Shown here in pieces: positions 1 through 8,273 of a DNA stretch of 64,000 nucleotides; within the stretch, counting starts at the first letter, position 1; the number at the start of each line of letters is the position of its first letter. The position numbers were made by a program, and so were the translations under genes. The notes under the pieces are model-generated. The model ran no database searches and was not told the DNA's origin. It saw nothing but the letters and a program-made list of their open reading frames with translations. Origin of the DNA: Gymnodinialimonas sp. 57CJ19 (GTDB taxonomy: Bacteria > Pseudomonadota > Alphaproteobacteria > Rhodobacterales > Rhodobacteraceae). Location: contig NZ_CP151587.1 in NCBI RefSeq assembly GCF_038396845.1, positions 966,001-1,030,000 on the forward strand, given 5' to 3'.

Positions 1-1022
1 CAGCCGAAAATCGCGCCGGTGCCGTAATCCATCAGGATGAAGTTGGCGATGTAGACGGGCAATTCCGCCGCCGTATCGAAGGGGTGGCGCACTTTCAGGC
101 CGGTATCGAAGCCGCGCTTATCGGCGGTTTCCAGTTCGGCTGCGGTGGTGCCACCTTTGCGACAGTCCTCGCAGAAGGCTTTGATCTCGGGATTATCGGC
201 TTCTAGCTGCTTGGCGATGGGATGATCGGGCGAGATCCCCACGAAGCTGGCCCCCAGCAGGGTATCGGGGCGGGTCGTATAAACCTCGACCCGGTCATGG
301 CCGCCCACAGGGTCCACCAGACCAAACGCAAACTGAAGCCCGCGTGATTTGCCAATCCAGTTGGCCTGCATCAGCTTCACCTTGGCGGGCCAATCATCCA
401 ACCCGTCCAGCGCCTCCAGCAATTCATCGGAGTAATCGCTGATCTTGAAGAACCACTGGGTCAGTTCCTTACGCTCTACCTCTGCGCCGGAGCGCCAGCC
501 CTTGCCGTCTTCGACCTGCTCATTCGCCAGAACGGTCATATCGACCGGGTCCCAGTTCACGATGGCGTTCTTGCGTTCAATCAACCCGGCATCGAGGAAA
601 TCCAGAAACAGCGCCTGCTGCTGGCCATAATATTCCGCGTCGCAGGTGGCGAACATGCGCGACCAGTCGATGCCGAAGCCAAGGGGCTTCATCTGCTCGA
701 CCATCGTTTCAATATTGGCGTAGGTCCAATCCGTGGGGTGACCGCCATTGGCCATCGCCGCATTTTCCGCCGGCATCCCGAAAGCGTCAAACCCCATGGG
801 ATGCAGTACGTTATGACCCATCGCCTTCTTGAACCGCGCGATCACGTCGCCCATCGTGTAGTTGCGGACGTGGCCAATGTGGATACGCCCCGACGGGTAG
901 GGGAACATCTCCAGCACGTAATACTTGGGGCGGTCGCCCTCCATCGTGGCGGTAAACGTTCCGGCGCTGTCCCAGGCTTCTTGCCACTTCTTCTCGATCT
1001 CGGAGGGGTCGTAACGGGACAT
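1..1022 (-). CDS. leuS: Leucyl-tRNA synthetase, N-terminal part (runs off left edge)
   Basis: Charges tRNA-Leu with leucine in the cytoplasm. About 340 residues are visible: an N-terminus starting [13 protein letters not shown], the class I HIGH motif at residues 48-51 within [11 protein letters not shown], the following catalytic-fold segment, and the start of the CP1 editing domain with the [11 protein letters not shown] motif. The C-terminal half, including KMSKS and the anticodon-binding domain, lies outside the window. The ATG at 1022 is preceded by AAGGA at good spacing. A strong hairpin with a T-tract lies about 30 bases upstream of the start (see 1051-1093), an unusual position for a gene with no room for another promoter in between. 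The identification is secure. Confidence 0.97.
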   Translation of the reverse strand, partial: MSRYDPSEIEKKWQEAWDSAGTFTATMEGDRPKYYVLEMFPYPSGRIHIGHVRNYTMGDVIARFKKAMGHNVLHPMGFDAFGMPAENAAMANGGHPTDWTYANIETMVEQMKPLGFGIDWSRMFATCDAEYYGQQQALFLDFLDAGLIERKNAIVNWDPVDMTVLANEQVEDGKGWRSGAEVERKELTQWFFKISDYSDELLEALDGLDDWPAKVKLMQANWIGKSRGLQFAFGLVDPVGGHDRVEVYTTRPDTLLGASFVGISPDHPIAKQLEADNPEIKAFCEDCRKGGTTAAELETADKRGFDTGLKVRHPFDTAAELPVYIANFILMDYGTGAIFG

Positions 1023-1050
1023 CAGGGTATTCCTTGCGGCATGTAGACAT

Positions 1051-1093
1051 AAAAACGCCGGGCCCCCCTATGAACAGGAGTGCGCCCGGCGTT
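1051..1093 (-). terminator. Terminator or attenuator hairpin between the DUF3576 gene and leuS
   Basis: Read on the minus strand, a 10-bp GC-rich stem (AACGCCGGGC at 1093-1084 pairing with GCCCGGCGTT at 1063-1054) is followed directly by TTTTT. This is the form of an intrinsic terminator. It lies after the DUF3576 stop and only about 30 bases before the leuS ATG, so it either ends the upstream transcript or attenuates leuS. Confidence 0.75.
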
Positions 1094-1120
1094 GTGTTTA
1101 GAAAGCTAACGCGCTGGGGT

Positions 1121-1603
1121 CTAGAGGTTGCCGTCGGCAACGCGCAGCTGACGGGCGCGTGTGAGAATCGCATCTTCAACTTGACGCGCAGTCTCTCGGC
1201 TAACCGCCGAGCCGCCGCGCCCTTGCAGCGCAACCCGCAACGACCGGGCCTCTAGCGCAGGGTCGCTGACATAGACCGTCGCGCGGTAAGCGCGGTTGCC
1301 GCCGGGCGGTGTGGCGTAGTCAAACACAAGGATGCCAGTGAACGGGTCAGCGGCTTCCAGCGGCATGAAGTCGAGAATCTCCAGTGACGCGCGCCAAAGG
1401 TAGCGGTTCACTTCTACGGTCACCGAGGGATCATCGCTGTTGCCGAAGAGATCCCAGATCGTTTCGCGTTCCGAATCCACAAGGAAGCCTTGCTGCGAAA
1501 GCCGCTCATTGGCAGCCTCGGTGTCGTTGGCATAGTCGCCACAGGCGGTCAGCGCCCCGATGATCAAGGCTGCGCCCAGATAGTTTGCAAGTCGTTTCAA
1601 CAT
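1121..1603 (-). CDS. DUF3576 family lipoprotein
   Basis: A 160-residue predicted lipoprotein of unknown function. The N-terminus MLKRLANYLG continues into a hydrophobic stretch ending in the lipobox LTAC, with the lipidated Cys at residue 21. The mature part resembles DUF3576 proteins, which in Rhodobacterales sit next to leuS. I chose the ATG at 1603 because it places the signal peptide correctly; the open frame continues upstream to 1729, but that extension has no signal-peptide character. The downstream neighbour on the same strand is leuS, separated by a hairpin. The role in the envelope is not known to me. Confidence 0.85.
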   Translation of the reverse strand: MLKRLANYLGAALIIGALTACGDYANDTEAANERLSQQGFLVDSERETIWDLFGNSDDPSVTVEVNRYLWRASLEILDFMPLEAADPFTGILVFDYATPPGGNRAYRATVYVSDPALEARSLRVALQGRGGSAVSRETARQVEDAILTRARQLRVADGNL

Positions 1604-2130
1604 CTTCACTGGTCCCGCCCAATTGTTGAGGCAACTTTTATAGAACCACCTTCCTTGCGGCAAGGGGCGGTCTTGTTTGGGCGCGGGAACCACCCTTGGC
1701 GGGCCGAGCGGTGCACTATCTATACACACACCTTTATACGCACCTTTTTTCGCGCTCCGCTTGTTCGCGCCTCAAACGGCCCGAAAAGCCCCCCCCTCGA
1801 TTCGGGGGAATGCTGCGGCAAACCCCTGCCGCGACTCAGGAGGGATGGCGGCGGCCCCATCGGGAAAGGGGCAATCGGTCGGCAGCATTCTGCGCAAGGT
1901 CCACCGCGCTGCACGGGGCCTAAGTCCCAACGGCGTATGATTTATTGGGTTCAGGTGGTTTTACTGGCGAAAACCGACTGTGACATGTCTGCACCATGCG
2001 AAGGCGAACCTTTCGGGCAGCTTTGGGCCATTGTTGCAATCGGGGGGGTGAAAGGCGAAACACCATGCATACCCAATTCGGGCGTTCCGCTTTGGGGTTA
2101 AGTTTTTCAAGTGAACACAAGGGAAAAACC
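1604..2130. other. Intergenic region between the divergent DUF3576 and porin genes
   Basis: A 527-base stretch with no convincing gene. It must hold the divergent promoters, including one for the highly expressed porin, but I see no clean consensus boxes. It contains two small hairpins, one near 1793-1809 (CCCC and GGGG arms around a CTCGATTCG core) and one at about 1813-1830 (GCGGCA pairing with TGCCGC). The open frames crossing it lack ribosome binding sites and family-like sequence. Confidence 0.6.
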
Positions 2131-3192
2131 ATGAAAAAGGTTCTCTTCGCATCCACAGCGCTCGTAGCGACTGCTGGTATTGCTTCCGCAGACATCGCTC
2201 TGTCCGGCTCCGCCGAAATGGGTGTTGTTGGTGGTTCCGGCGCGACCGTAACCCAATTCCACCAAGACCTCGACATCACCTTCACGATGTCCGGCGAAAC
2301 AGACGGCGGCATCACTTTCGGTGCACGCGTTGACCTCGACGAAATCGCTGGCGGTGCCGGCGGCGCAGCCAACGATGACTGGGGCACATCCGTATTCATC
2401 TCCGGCGAATTCGGTACGCTGACCATGGGCGACACCGACGGCGGCTTCGACGCTGGTATGGTTGAAGTTCCTGCGGGCCCAGGCTCCATCAACGACGCGC
2501 ACACCGGCCACGCTGGTTGGAACGGCAACGGCGGCCTCGACGGCCTGTACGATGGTCAGATCCTGTCCTACAGCTACTCCGTATCCGGCTTCACCATCAC
2601 TGGTTCGGTTGAGATGGAAGATGACCGCGGCTATGCAGCAAACCGTGTAGTTATGGGCACCCAAATTGTTGGGCTTGAGACTGCTGGCGACGGCATCACA
2701 GGCGACAACATCTACGGTATCGGTGCTCAGTACGCTGGTTCCTTCGGTGGCGGCTCCTACACAATCGGTGCCGGTTACCAGACTGTTGCTGACATCGACA
2801 CTGTAACTGCTGGCGATCAAGGCTTCGACGTCATGGGTGTTTCCGCTCAGGTTACTCTGGACTCCGGTCTGGCACTTGGCGTGAACTACTCCACAATTTC
2901 GTCCGATACAGCTGGCTCTGACGGTACACACACTGCGATCGGCGCATCCTACGCGTTCGACGCAATCACCGTTGGTGTGAACTACGGTCAATACGACTGG
3001 GACGCGACTGCAGCCGCACATGACACATCGGGTTACGGTATCTCTGCCGCATACGACCTGGGTGGCGGTCTGTCCGCACAGCTCGGCTACGGTTCCAGCA
3101 CCGTTGACGCGATCAACACGGGCGCAGGTGCACCTGTTGCTGCTCTGGGTACCACCTCCACATGGTCCCTGGGCGTTGCAATGTCCTTCTAA
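2131..3192 (+). CDS. Outer-membrane porin (Rhodobacter type)
   Basis: General diffusion porin of the outer membrane, 353 residues. It has a classic signal peptide (MKKVLFASTALVATAGIASA, cleavage before DIALSG). The remainder is beta-barrel-like: alternating Gly/Ser/Thr/Tyr strands, no Cys, many acidic turns, and a C-terminal Phe (GVAMSF) typical of proteins recognised by the BAM complex. The ATG at 2131 is preceded by AAGGGA; the open frame begins earlier, but only this start gives a signal peptide. Codon use differs from neighbouring genes (many TCC, GGT, GTT), consistent with high expression. An intrinsic terminator follows immediately, so the gene is probably monocistronic. Confidence 0.95.
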   Translation: MKKVLFASTALVATAGIASADIALSGSAEMGVVGGSGATVTQFHQDLDITFTMSGETDGGITFGARVDLDEIAGGAGGAANDDWGTSVFISGEFGTLTMGDTDGGFDAGMVEVPAGPGSINDAHTGHAGWNGNGGLDGLYDGQILSYSYSVSGFTITGSVEMEDDRGYAANRVVMGTQIVGLETAGDGITGDNIYGIGAQYAGSFGGGSYTIGAGYQTVADIDTVTAGDQGFDVMGVSAQVTLDSGLALGVNYSTISSDTAGSDGTHTAIGASYAFDAITVGVNYGQYDWDATAAAHDTSGYGISAAYDLGGGLSAQLGYGSSTVDAINTGAGAPVAALGTTSTWSLGVAMSF

Positions 3193-3217
3193 TCCAACCG
3201 GATTAGCGTGATTTGGG

Positions 3218-3245
3218 AAGAGCGGGCCTTGTGCCCGCTCTTTTC
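3218..3245 (+). terminator. Porin transcription terminator
   Basis: A 10-bp perfect stem (AAGAGCGGGC at 3218-3227, GCCCGCTCTT at 3233-3242) with a 5-base loop, followed by a short T run, 25 bases after the porin stop codon. Confidence 0.9.
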
Positions 3246-3263
3246 GTTTGTGACATAGGCTGT

Positions 3264-3917
3264 ATGTCCCTTGTCGATATCACCACCCGCATTTCCGCTT
3301 GCGCGCAGGCCCATGGCCGCGATCCAAGCGACATCACCCTGATTGCCGTCTCCAAAGTTCAGCCCGCCGAGCGCGTCGAAGCCGTATTGACCCAGGGCTA
3401 CCGCATTTTCGGAGAGAACCGCGTGCAAGAGGCGCAGGGCCGTTGGCCCGCGTTCCAAGCGCAGTTCGATGGGATTGACCTGCATCTGATCGGGCCGTTG
3501 CAAACCAACAAGGCCCGCCAAGCGATGGAGATGTTCGGCACCATCCACACCGTTGATCGCTCCAAGCTGGCCAAGACCCTCGCCCGCCTCGCCCAGGAAC
3601 GCGGCGATTGCCCCGGCCTGTTCATTCAGGTGAACACGGGGGAGGAGCCTCAGAAGGCCGGATGCTTGCCGTCCGAGGCAGACGGTTTCATTGCCGAGGC
3701 GAAGGCGATGGACCTGCCTGTGCGGGGCCTTATGTGCATCCCCCCGGTGGAGGAGGAACCCTCTCTCCACTTCGCGCTTCTGGCGAAAATCGCGGCACGT
3801 AACGGGTTGGACGGCCTGTCGATGGGCATGTCAGCAGATTTTGAGACAGCGATTGCCCAAGGCGCGACACATATCCGCGTGGGATCAGCGATCTTTGGTG
3901 AACGGGCACATTCGTAG
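3264..3917 (+). CDS. yggS: YggS family PLP-binding homeostasis protein
   Basis: Single-domain alanine-racemase-fold protein that binds pyridoxal 5'-phosphate and buffers its cellular level. It has 217 residues, the usual size. The PLP lysine is K31 in LIAVSKVQP; further family signatures are FGENRVQEA, HLIGPLQTNK, the serine-rich LSMGMSADFETA and the C-terminal RVGSAIFGER. The ATG at 3264 follows the porin terminator closely; an upstream in-frame start would run through the terminator hairpin. Its stop codon TAG is part of a GTAG-headed palindromic repeat (3914-3935). Family members regulate B6 and amino-acid homeostasis without known enzyme activity. Confidence 0.93.
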   Translation: MSLVDITTRISACAQAHGRDPSDITLIAVSKVQPAERVEAVLTQGYRIFGENRVQEAQGRWPAFQAQFDGIDLHLIGPLQTNKARQAMEMFGTIHTVDRSKLAKTLARLAQERGDCPGLFIQVNTGEEPQKAGCLPSEADGFIAEAKAMDLPVRGLMCIPPVEEEPSLHFALLAKIAARNGLDGLSMGMSADFETAIAQGATHIRVGSAIFGERAHS

Positions 3918-3935
3918 ACCGGGCCTCGGCCCGGG
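3914..3935 (+). repeat. REP-like palindromic element, copy 1 (overlaps the yggS stop)
   Basis: The sequence GTAGACCGGGCCTCGGCCC followed by GGG. A GTAG head precedes a GC-rich palindrome (CCGGGCC / GGCCCGG). Bases 3915-3917 of the head are the yggS stop codon. Near-identical copies occur at 51802-51823 and 57373-57395. It lies between the convergent yggS and L,D-transpeptidase genes and could also act as a bidirectional terminator. Confidence 0.85.
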
Positions 3936-3951
3936 TACTAAGCCATCGGAC

Positions 3952-4461
3952 CTACAACGCCATCGCCTCGGGCACGATCAACCTTGTGCCAAGGGCGATG
4001 CGCGGCATCATCCAGCGCAGATTTTCCCGGCTGACGGCCACGCACCCCTCGGTCGAGCGGAAGGGGCCGCGCCACTGGTGTATGAAGATGGCAGAGCCTT
4101 TGCCGGGTTGCGCATCGGGCCAATTCCAATCGGTGACCAGAACGATGTCATAGAGGGAATCACCCCGTGCCAAACGTTCGGACGATCCGGAGAAGGGGCG
4201 GCGGGTTGGCAGGTTGTAGCCCGCATGCGTGTCATCATCGGACCAAAGGTCATTAGGGCCAATCGGCTCGGCCCAGGGGCAGGGCTTGGGGCCGCGATCC
4301 GCACGGTAGAGGCAACCCACAACGCGATGGATGCCAACGGGCGTCCCGCCATCGCCTTCGCGTTTATCCGCCACCACGCCGCCCCGGCCCACAGTGTAGG
4401 GTATCGAAGCGCCCCAGAACCGCAGGCCCGTTGGGGTCAGGACGATGTCATGTGGGCTCAC
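3952..4461 (-). CDS. L,D-transpeptidase (YkuD) catalytic-domain protein
   Basis: A 169-residue protein consisting essentially of one YkuD-like fold. The catalytic region reads IFIHQWRG ... STEGCVAVS, with His and Cys where the family has the SHGC(I/V)R nucleophile motif. In active L,D-transpeptidases this Cys forms 3-3 peptidoglycan cross-links or attaches lipoproteins. No signal peptide or membrane helix is visible, so either export is by another route or the protein works in the cytoplasm. The start is a GTG at 4461 that overlaps the ribA stop by 4 bases (GTGA), indicating translational coupling to ribA. Domain assignment is firm; the reaction is inferred. Confidence 0.82.
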   Translation of the reverse strand: MSPHDIVLTPTGLRFWGASIPYTVGRGGVVADKREGDGGTPVGIHRVVGCLYRADRGPKPCPWAEPIGPNDLWSDDDTHAGYNLPTRRPFSGSSERLARGDSLYDIVLVTDWNWPDAQPGKGSAIFIHQWRGPFRSTEGCVAVSRENLRWMMPRIALGTRLIVPEAMAL

Positions 4462-5531
4462 AGCAAATGCCCGGATTTGTCGCGCTTCACGTCCAGATAG
4501 GCGGCGTTGTGCAGATTTGATTCGATCACAAGGGGAACGCGGTCGGCAACGGTGATGCCTTCCCCTTCCAACATCTCGACCTTGCGGGGATTGTTGGTCA
4601 TCAGGCGCACGACGTCAAACCCCATGCGGCGCAGCAAATCGGCGCCGATGCGGAAATCGCGTTCGTCGTCCTCGAACCCAAGGCGGTGATTGGCCTCGAC
4701 CGTGTCGAACCCCTGATCCTGCAAAGCGTAGGCACGCATCTTGTTGGCAAGCCCGATCCCGCGCCCCTCTTGGTTGAGGTAGAGCAGTACCCCTTCGCCC
4801 TCGGCCCCCATAGCCGCCAATGCGCCATGCAATTGCGGGCCACAGTCGCATTTGAGCGAGCCCAAGACGTCGCCGGTGAAGCAAGCGGAATGGAGCCGCG
4901 CAAGGACAGGTTTGGCGCGATCCGGGCGACCGACTTCGATGGCGTAGTGCTCGATCTCGGCATTGTCGGGTCGGAAGATATGCAACCGCCCGACCCCAGC
5001 CAGCGCCATGGGCAGGCGGGCGGCGGCAACGGGGGAAAGGGGGGTGGCGGTGGCAAGGTCATTGAGCGTGGCAGTCAAAGGCAGCACGGTCAGGCCTTCG
5101 GGCCATTGGGTGACGGTAACGCCGACAACGGCGGGCAGAAGCTGTGCCGATTTGGCCAGCAACACAGCGGCACGGTGGAAGACGGGGGTGCTGTCGCGAT
5201 CCTCTTTGAAGGGGCCTTTCAGGGGCGTGTTCATATCGCTTGCGGGGTCCGCCAGCTCGGACAACCAGCGCGCGCTGGCATCGGCGGGCATGACGATTCG
5301 GGCGATATCACCGTCGTAGACGCGGACCTTCAACGTCTCGGCCCGCCAACCGGTAATGGCGGCCACGACGGGACCAAGGGCACGCAGGGCGTCCAAACGA
5401 TCATCAGTGGCGGTCTCGCACGCCATGAAGATCAGGGCAGCGTCGCCGTCTTGCAGGACGACGGGCAGGCCCACGCGCAGGTCACTACGGGCACGGGCGA
5501 CGAGATCCGATATGGAGGGCAAAAGACTCAT
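4458..5531 (-). CDS. ribA: GTP cyclohydrolase II with N-terminal extension
   Basis: Catalyses the first step of riboflavin synthesis, opening the GTP imidazole ring. The catalytic C-terminal half (about residues 170-357) has the three zinc cysteines C217, C228 and C230 (CFTGDVLGSLKCDC) and the LNQEGRGIGL nucleotide motif. The protein has 357 residues against about 200 for a stand-alone enzyme. The first ~165 residues resemble the size and position of a DHBP synthase (RibB) domain but lack its acidic DDEDRENEGD-type catalytic motif, so that part is probably non-catalytic. I chose the ATG at 5531 (MSLLPSISDL); the frame is open further upstream without support. It overlaps the L,D-transpeptidase gene downstream. 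Confidence 0.92.
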   Translation of the reverse strand: MSLLPSISDLVARARSDLRVGLPVVLQDGDAALIFMACETATDDRLDALRALGPVVAAITGWRAETLKVRVYDGDIARIVMPADASARWLSELADPASDMNTPLKGPFKEDRDSTPVFHRAAVLLAKSAQLLPAVVGVTVTQWPEGLTVLPLTATLNDLATATPLSPVAAARLPMALAGVGRLHIFRPDNAEIEHYAIEVGRPDRAKPVLARLHSACFTGDVLGSLKCDCGPQLHGALAAMGAEGEGVLLYLNQEGRGIGLANKMRAYALQDQGFDTVEANHRLGFEDDERDFRIGADLLRRMGFDVVRLMTNNPRKVEMLEGEGITVADRVPLVIESNLHNAAYLDVKRDKSGHLL

Positions 5532-5696
5532 GCCCCTGACATAGCCCGCCCGGCGGGGAAATTGAAACGCTGTCACGGACTGAAACATTTCCTCACGGGT
5601 GCACACACAGGCGTGAGACATGGTTACATCCATAGACAACGGATGCGGCGGCGCGTCATGTCAGGGTAACGGAACACGTAGACGGGAGCCCAACCA

Positions 5697-6383
5697 ATGG
5701 CAAACCTCAAGAAAATCCTTCTGGTCGATGACGAAGACGACCTGCGCGAAGCGCTGTCTGAGCAGCTGGTGATGACCGAAGACTTCGACGTGTTTGAGGC
5801 CGCCGACGGCGCGCAGGCGATGGAACGGATCAAGGAAGGTATCTACGATCTGGTGATCTTAGACGTGGGCCTGCCCGACACCGATGGCCGCGAGCTGTGC
5901 CGCCTGATGCGTAAGCAGGGTGTGAAATGCCCTGTGCTGATGTTGACGGGCCATGACAGCGATGCGGACACGATCCTTGGCCTTGATGCAGGTGCCAACG
6001 ATTACGTCACCAAACCCTTCCGCTTCCCGGTTCTTCTGGCCCGCATTCGCGCCCAGTTGCGCCAACATGAACAGTCGGAAGATGCGGTATTCCAGCTTGG
6101 GCCGTATACGTTCAAACCGGCCATGAAGATGCTGATTGCCGAGGATGAGCGGAAGATCCGCCTGACTGAGAAAGAGACCAATATCCTCAAGTTCCTGTAC
6201 CGTGCCCAAGATGGCGTGGTGGCCCGCGAAGTGCTGCTGCACGAGGTTTGGGGCTACAACGCCGGCGTCACGACCCACACGCTCGAGACGCATATTTACC
6301 GTTTGCGCCAAAAAATTGAGCCTGATCCGTCAAATGCTCGCCTTCTTGTGACCGAATCCGGCGGATATCGATTGGTCGCGTAG
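5697..6383 (+). CDS. OmpR-family response regulator, CenR-like
   Basis: Two-component response regulator, 228 residues. The receiver domain (1-120) has the acidic pocket D11/D12, the phosphoacceptor D56 in VILDVGLPD, T84 and K106 in DYVTKPF. The C-terminal winged-helix DNA-binding domain (about 130-228) contains ETNILKFLYRA and the recognition region THTLETHIYRLRQKIEPD. No histidine kinase is adjacent. The sequence resembles the solo alphaproteobacterial regulator CenR, which controls cell-envelope genes, but I assign that name only by recollection. It is transcribed divergently from ribA, has GGGAG before the start, and ends at a strong terminator. Confidence 0.9.
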   Translation: MANLKKILLVDDEDDLREALSEQLVMTEDFDVFEAADGAQAMERIKEGIYDLVILDVGLPDTDGRELCRLMRKQGVKCPVLMLTGHDSDADTILGLDAGANDYVTKPFRFPVLLARIRAQLRQHEQSEDAVFQLGPYTFKPAMKMLIAEDERKIRLTEKETNILKFLYRAQDGVVAREVLLHEVWGYNAGVTTHTLETHIYRLRQKIEPDPSNARLLVTESGGYRLVA

Positions 6384-6490
6384 ACTTTAACGACTCTTTA
6401 AGCGTTCATATGTACGTAAAGAGCAACAGATCCCCCGGTGCCGGGTGTCCCGACCTCCCTCGGGAATGGCACCACTCTCCCTGTTGACTG

Positions 6491-6519
6491 GCCCGGACCT
6501 TGCGTCCGGGCTTTTTTTT
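6491..6519 (+). terminator. Terminator after the response regulator gene
   Basis: An 8-bp perfect stem (GCCCGGAC / GTCCGGGC) with a 5-base loop is followed by eight T residues, about 110 bases after the stop codon. Confidence 0.9.
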
Positions 6520-6591
6520 GAGAAATCGCTTTACCTCAAGTTTACCTGAGGTCGTATCAGGTGAGTCGTCTTATGAAACAGGAGCCGACCG

Positions 6592-6969
6592 ATGCAATCG
6601 CAACTTGAACACCTCAACATCACTGTCCCCGAGCCAGAGGCGACGGCTGACATGCTACGCACCCTTTTTGGCTGGCAAATCCGTTGGCAAGGCCCGGCCA
6701 AGGATGGCGGCCATTCGGTGCATGTGGGGGGCGATGACAGCTACGTCGCCCTTTATGCGCCCAAGGCTCCGTTGCAGCGGGCGGAAAGCTCATACGGGCG
6801 AGTAAATGGGCTGAACCATTTGGGCGTTGTGGTGGCCGATTTGGACGCGGTCGAGGCGCGGGTGAAAGGCCTTGGAATGGTGCCCCATAGCCACGGGGAC
6901 TATGCGCCGGGGCGACGGTTCTATTTCCATGACGCCAACGGGTTGGAGATTGAAGTCGTTCAATACTGA
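6592..6969 (+). CDS. VOC-superfamily (glyoxalase/dioxygenase fold) protein
   Basis: A 125-residue single-domain protein of the vicinal oxygen chelate superfamily. It shows the paired beta-alpha-beta-beta-beta modules: LEHLNITVPEPEATADML at the N-terminus, and NHLGVVVADLDAVEARVKGLG then RRFYFHDANGLEIEVVQY in the second half. Candidate metal ligands are His8, His at NHLG and the final Glu of EIEVVQY. Substrate cannot be told from sequence. GGAG precedes the ATG. It is convergent with the MFS gene, only 5 bases apart, with no terminator in between. Confidence 0.85.
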   Translation: MQSQLEHLNITVPEPEATADMLRTLFGWQIRWQGPAKDGGHSVHVGGDDSYVALYAPKAPLQRAESSYGRVNGLNHLGVVVADLDAVEARVKGLGMVPHSHGDYAPGRRFYFHDANGLEIEVVQY

Positions 6970-6974
6970 CAGGC

Positions 6975-8225
6975 TCAGGCGCGGGGCAATCGCAACCGCG
7001 CCACGCCATACAGAAATAGCCCCACAAACAGCCCCGCACATAGCAGGAACACAAGGCGCAGGGCGCCTTCCCGGCCCATCGAAGGCTCTGCAATCGCCAT
7101 GATCCAGCCGCCTGCCAAGGCGCCAAGGGGCATCATCCCCCAACCAAAGAACCGGTAGATGGAGTTGACCCGGCCCAAAAGCGCATCGGGGATGACCCGT
7201 TGGCGGAAAGATACGGTAACGACGTTCCAAAGTACCGCCACGAAGGTTTCCAGAAACAAAAGGGTCACGGCAACCCAGACCTGCGACGTCAGATAAAGGC
7301 CCAGAAACGGGAGCGGCATAAGCGCCAAAGCCATCCAAAGGCTACGAGACGACCCAAGCCGCGCGGCGATCCAGGGGCACAGCAAACCGCCCGCAACGCC
7401 CCCCGCCGCGCCTGCGGTCAACAACATGCCGTGCCCGAACGCGCCAAGGCCCAAGACCTCTTGGCTATAGAGAACCAGTACCGTGAAGCCCGCCATGTGG
7501 GCGGCGTTCAGCCCGCCCAATATCAGGGCCAGTTGCAAGATCACGCGATGTTCTTTGATCCAGATCCAGCCTGCGCGCATCTCTCTCCAGAAGCCGTCTC
7601 TCGGGGCCAACGCGCCCCGCGCGGGGAAGGCGATGGCCCAAACGGCAAAGGCGGCAAAGGCGAAACCAAGGGCTTCGAACGCGAATGGCGCGGGAACGGT
7701 GAGGGCGATCAACAGCCCCGCAAGAGGTGGCCCAACGAATTGCCCCATGACCTGTTCCACCGACCAGATTTGGCCGTTGGCTTCCTCTAGCCGATCCTTG
7801 TGAACGATGCTGGGAAGCGCCGTTTGCGCGGCGTTATCCCGAAACACTTCCGCCGTACCCATCAGAAAAGCGAGCGCCGACAGCCCGCCAATCATCCACA
7901 TGATCTGTCGTGGCCCGGCGGCCTCTCTCGGGCCAGCGACGATCAAGGCGACAACAGCCAACGCCAAGGCCATGCGGGCCAAATCTGCCCGGACCATCAT
8001 TTTCTGGCGGTCCGCCCTGTCCGTCCAAACGCCCACGGGCAGGGACCAAAGGAACCACGGCAACCGGGTCGCGAAGGCCACCATAGCAAGGGCGCGCGGG
8101 TCCGTGGTGATAAGCGTCGCCATCCAGGGAAAGGCAAGGACGCCAATGCCATCGGACAAGTTCGACAGCCCCGCGCCAGACATCAGCAGGCGGAAATTGC
8201 GGTTCTCTCGGATCAAGGCGGGCAT
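6975..8225 (-). CDS. MFS transporter
   Basis: Inner-membrane major facilitator transporter, 416 residues with about 12 predicted helices. Motif A between TM2 and TM3 reads VGVWTDRADRQKMMV. The N-terminal RENRNFRLLMSGAGLSNLSDG resembles the enterobactin/macrolide exporter-like MFS group (MFS_3). Substrate unknown; drug or siderophore efflux is the usual guess for the group. Two in-frame ATGs lie 6 bases apart; I chose the second (8225) because AAAGGAG then sits 6 bases upstream, whereas the first would overlap it. Divergent from the following hydrolase gene. Confidence 0.87.
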   Translation of the reverse strand: MPALIRENRNFRLLMSGAGLSNLSDGIGVLAFPWMATLITTDPRALAMVAFATRLPWFLWSLPVGVWTDRADRQKMMVRADLARMALALAVVALIVAGPREAAGPRQIMWMIGGLSALAFLMGTAEVFRDNAAQTALPSIVHKDRLEEANGQIWSVEQVMGQFVGPPLAGLLIALTVPAPFAFEALGFAFAAFAVWAIAFPARGALAPRDGFWREMRAGWIWIKEHRVILQLALILGGLNAAHMAGFTVLVLYSQEVLGLGAFGHGMLLTAGAAGGVAGGLLCPWIAARLGSSRSLWMALALMPLPFLGLYLTSQVWVAVTLLFLETFVAVLWNVVTVSFRQRVIPDALLGRVNSIYRFFGWGMMPLGALAGGWIMAIAEPSMGREGALRLVFLLCAGLFVGLFLYGVARLRLPRA

Positions 8226-8273
8226 CGGCATCTCCTTTCGGGCAAGCTTGCGCCGGGAAAAGGATCAGGCACA

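Noticed and set aside
1490..2101. Possible gene in the gap upstream of the porin
   Set aside because: The frame partly overlaps the DUF3576 gene antisense and has no recognisable sequence or start signal.
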